64,000 bases of DNA from Chondrinema litorale. GTDB lineage: Bacteria > Bacteroidota > Bacteroidia > Cytophagales > Flammeovirgaceae. Location of the stretch: assembly GCF_026250525.1 (NCBI RefSeq), contig NZ_CP111049.1:203759-267758 (forward strand), read 5' to 3'. Each line of letters begins with the position of its first letter. The stretch's first letter is position 1. Below are positions 63,801 through 64,000 of the stretch, one piece after another. The translations under genes and the position numbers were made by a program. The notes below the pieces were generated by a model. It had not been told where the DNA came from, did not search any database, and saw only the letters and a program-made list of their open reading frames with translations.

Positions 63801-64000
63801 ACTGGATTTACTTCTATATCTATCCCTTCACTCTGTGCACTACATTCTCCAACTTCGGCTACTACATAATAGGTGTAGGAACCTTCCTCTAATGAACTCA
63901 ATGATAAACTAGAGCCATTATTTTCTACGGTCGGATCGTTTATCGCCTCTTCTGAGCCTTCAATATACCAGTAATACATCGTCTCGGTATCTGGATTTTC
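57881..64000 (-). CDS. Giant T9SS-secreted protein with Ig-like tandem repeats (5' end beyond window)
   Basis: At least 2039 residues are in view and the frame is open at the right edge. Order from N to C in view: nine 88-residue near-identical repeats (each with MYYWY, EGSYTYYVVAEVGECSAQSE and NPVPAPPEVSG or ETPEVSG), then two 170-residue units, then two 254-residue units, further Ig-like domains, a PKD-like domain (FEWDFGTGESSTQPNPAYYY) and a type A T9SS sorting domain (FKVYPQPFKSYLELVYVSDK ... EFPSGMYLVKIMVSDSQTVL). Two conserved cysteines per repeat suggest disulphides (CEGEAITL and ECSAQS). Likely a surface adhesin or gliding-related protein. Nested duplications make the true length uncertain. 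Confidence 0.9.
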   Translation of the reverse strand, partial: ENPDTETMYYWYIEGSEEAINDPTVENNGSSLSLSSLEEGSYTYYVVAEVGECSAQSEGIDIEVNPVPAPPEVSGGTYCEGEAITLTVENPDTETMYYWYIEGSEEAINDPTVENNGSSLSLSSLEEGSYTYYVVAEVGECSAQSEGIDIEVNPVPAPPEVSGGTYCEGEAITLTVENPDTETMYYWYIEGSEEAINDPTVENNGSSLSLSSLEEGSYTYYVVAEVGECSAQSEGIDIEVNPVPAPPEVSGGTYCEGEAITLTVENPDTETMYYWYIEGSEEAINDPTVENNGSSLSLSSLEEGSYTYYVVAEVGECSAQSEGIDIEVNPVPAPPEVSGGTYCEGEAITLTVENPDTETMYYWYVQGSEEAINDPTGEDNGSSLSLSSLEEGSYTYYVVAEVGECSAQSEGIDIEVNPVPETPEVSGGTYCEGEAITLTVENPDTETMYYWYVQGSEEAINDPTGEDNGSSLSLSSLEEGSYTYYVVAEVGECSAQSEGIDIEVNPVPETPEVSGGTYCEGEAITLTVENPDTETMYYWYVQGSEEAINDPTGEDNGSSLSLSSLEEGSYTYYVVAEVGECSAQSEGIDIEVNPVPETPEVSGGTYCEGEAITLTVENPDTETMYYWYVQGSEEAINDPTVENNGSSLSLSSLEEGSYTYYVVAEVGECSAQSEGIDIEVNPVPAPPEVSGGTYCEGEAITLTVENPDTETMYYWYVQGSEEAINDPTVENNGSSLLLTSLAEGSYTYYVVAEVGECSAQSEGIDIEVNPSPAPPEVSGETYSCGPTGVSLSISEANDTYTYQWYSSYVSEEENELIEGASTSLVVDEITETTTYYVTASSGDCVSEVTTVTITIDALPAAPEVSDVTVCLGELVSLEISNLAEEEEVYYWYTDLESEYIHEGTAYNFTPGTTGTTTYYVQAVLGDCVSEPTEIQVTVTDAPSKPEVSGETYSCGPTGVSLSISEANDTYTYQWYSSYVSEEENELIEGASTSLVVDEITETTTYYVTASSGDCVSEVTTVTITIDALPAAPEVSDVTVCLGELVSLEISNLAEEEEVYYWYTDLESEYIYEGTAYNFTPETTGTTTYYVQAVLGDCVSEAVMVTVTVTPIPAAPTLEDIEVCEAGEVIISPEGSSTNSIFIFYADETLGESQHEGSSWTTTFTETTDIWITEIVGDCESEAISITINVEGDVISPVLEDLIYCGTAASARMSVSNVETGYEYYWYAAATADEASFIGIADDLDVEDIAQTTSYWVEARTSAGCVSELVQVSIIIESAPATPEVNDVVLCGTGSTILEVIDPSDSYTYEWYINLEATEPIYTGTSYETGILEEATTYYVRAVSVGETEETCVSEYAAATVSFSETLEAPTLEDIEVCEAGEVIISPEGSSANSIFRFYADETLGESQHEGSSWTTTFTETADIWITEIVGDCESEAIPITINVEGDVISPVLEDLIYCGTAASARMSVSNVETGYEYYWYAAATADEASFIGIAEDLDVEDIAQTTSYWVEARTSAGCVSELVQVSIIIESAPATPEVNDVVLCGTGTALLEVIDPSDSYTYEWFTSPDAAESIYTGVSYQTASIETETAFYVRAVSASSESDELCSSVFQEVLVMVLEAGEVSIGDDIKICFDAAAYNLWDDVAFSSGVFTGEGIENNAYFNPETAGIGSHEISFAYTSDEGCEFYGTREIEVTSPLNASEDLLETFEYEMCLNAGKLTLANFVLSEGGTWSGTGVSDGKFDPLVSGVGTFDISYTYSQYSCTYTAILTIDVTEASVTTLELVADKELYCPGEEMVLSVVDASETLEYLWYNSSGALIGSGPSLTTAATSDDIYCKISEEASCAIAQSSIKVNVVEFPDVIITDKKQIDQHDYIQFSLDETAYNLTFEWDFGTGESSTQPNPAYYYHGNGEFVVTVVMTNTELGCIDSLKTRIQVGETDEGIITDIDNEIVDTEELNSFKVYPQPFKSYLELVYVSDKNMPADIEIFNVEGKFIKSIGTDMNPGENTIRIITDEFPSGMYLVKIMVSDSQTVLKALKR
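59309..60662. repeat. Tandem duplication, 762-bp unit, about two copies
   Basis: Landmarks recur exactly 762 bases apart: GGTTGGAGCT at 59891 and 60653, TCCAACTTGA at 59761 and 60523, and ATAATACTAC at 59371 and 60133. The copies are nearly identical over most of the block, inside the giant gene. Confidence 0.88.
60697..61678. repeat. Tandem duplication, 510-bp unit, two copies
   Basis: AACTATAAGT followed by CTCTCCGGAT occurs at 61141 and 61651, 510 bases apart; the surrounding sequence is almost the same in both copies. In frame within the giant gene. Confidence 0.88.
61673..64000. repeat. Tandem array, 264-bp unit, about 8.8 copies to the window edge
   Basis: CGCCGGATAC recurs at 61927, 62191, 62455, 62719, 62983, 63247, 63511 and 63775, exactly every 264 bases (88 codons). 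Copies are almost identical. Two versions can be told apart: VENN with PAPP, and GEDN with ETP, in contiguous blocks. It continues past the edge. Confidence 0.93.

Noticed and set aside
61673..64000. Regular 264-bp repetition, considered as a CRISPR array or noncoding satellite
   Set aside because: The repeats are in frame, 88 codons long, with no spacers; they code for Ig-like domains of the giant protein.
1..64000. tRNA, rRNA, phage genes, transposases, toxin-antitoxin or defence modules
   Set aside because: None was recognised in the sequence on either strand by motif reading. The EVE and NADAR proteins alone are not enough to call a defence system.

Overview
The window reads as chromosomal DNA of a Bacteroidota bacterium, most likely of the Cytophagales type. 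The support is low GC, several TonB-dependent receptors with carboxypeptidase-like N-terminal domains, many SPII lipoproteins, a giant Ig-repeat protein ending in a type IX secretion (T9SS) sorting domain, PadR plus 'permease prefix' FtsX transporters, A/T-rich start regions without clear Shine-Dalgarno sites, and a TAnnTTTG-type -7 element. No rRNA, tRNA, CRISPR array, phage or intact insertion sequence was recognised.

Layout. 1-9.5 kb: the 3' end of a TonB receptor, a Tat-exported Gfo/Idh/MocA oxidoreductase, a MarC membrane protein, an unusual small lipoprotein that seems to start at ATT, a haem-binding-domain protein, a DUF4382 lipoprotein, a TonB-type outer membrane receptor and an FAD-linked oxidase. 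10-16 kb: a membrane-anchored metallophosphoesterase, a sialate O-acetylesterase, a beta-helix lipoprotein and a cupredoxin-like protein.

16-25 kb is the most interesting accessory block: a DUF2064 transferase, then a tight co-directional cluster of a large TonB receptor, a YnjB-like binding lipoprotein, two permeases, an ATPase, a radical SAM enzyme with an extra C-terminal cysteine set, and a small protein with a CSLC motif. The gene order suggests import of one substrate across both membranes followed by radical chemistry on it, or import of a precursor or cofactor for that chemistry. The substrate cannot be read from the sequence.

25-37 kb: a small membrane TPR protein, an MDR oxidoreductase, a membrane adenylate/guanylate cyclase whose 3' end overlaps a convergent Crp/Fnr gene, two more Crp/Fnr regulators next to small metabolic operons (nitroreductase, GNAT and YdcZ-type transporter; SDR reductase), a Tat-exported PhoX-like lipoprotein, and a gene broken by a frameshift inside a perfect hairpin.

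37.9-42 kb is a minus-strand photolyase operon: a DUF2867 SDR protein, a photolyase-like protein whose two domains are in reversed order, and an FeS-BCP/PhrB-type photolyase lacking three of the four expected cluster cysteines. 42-49 kb: NADAR protein, two 4-TM membrane proteins, TenA, a membrane histidine kinase and an FtsX-type ABC permease. 49-54 kb: LpxR-like protein, a PadR-permease operon with a clear palindromic operator over its promoter, a MarR and EVE pair. 54.7-64 kb: a TPR histidine kinase, then a lipoprotein and the giant repeat protein, which runs off the right edge and is built from nested near-identical tandem duplications (264 bp x about 9, 510 bp x 2, 762 bp x 2).

Family assignments rest on recalled family features and visible motifs. 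No database search was possible.
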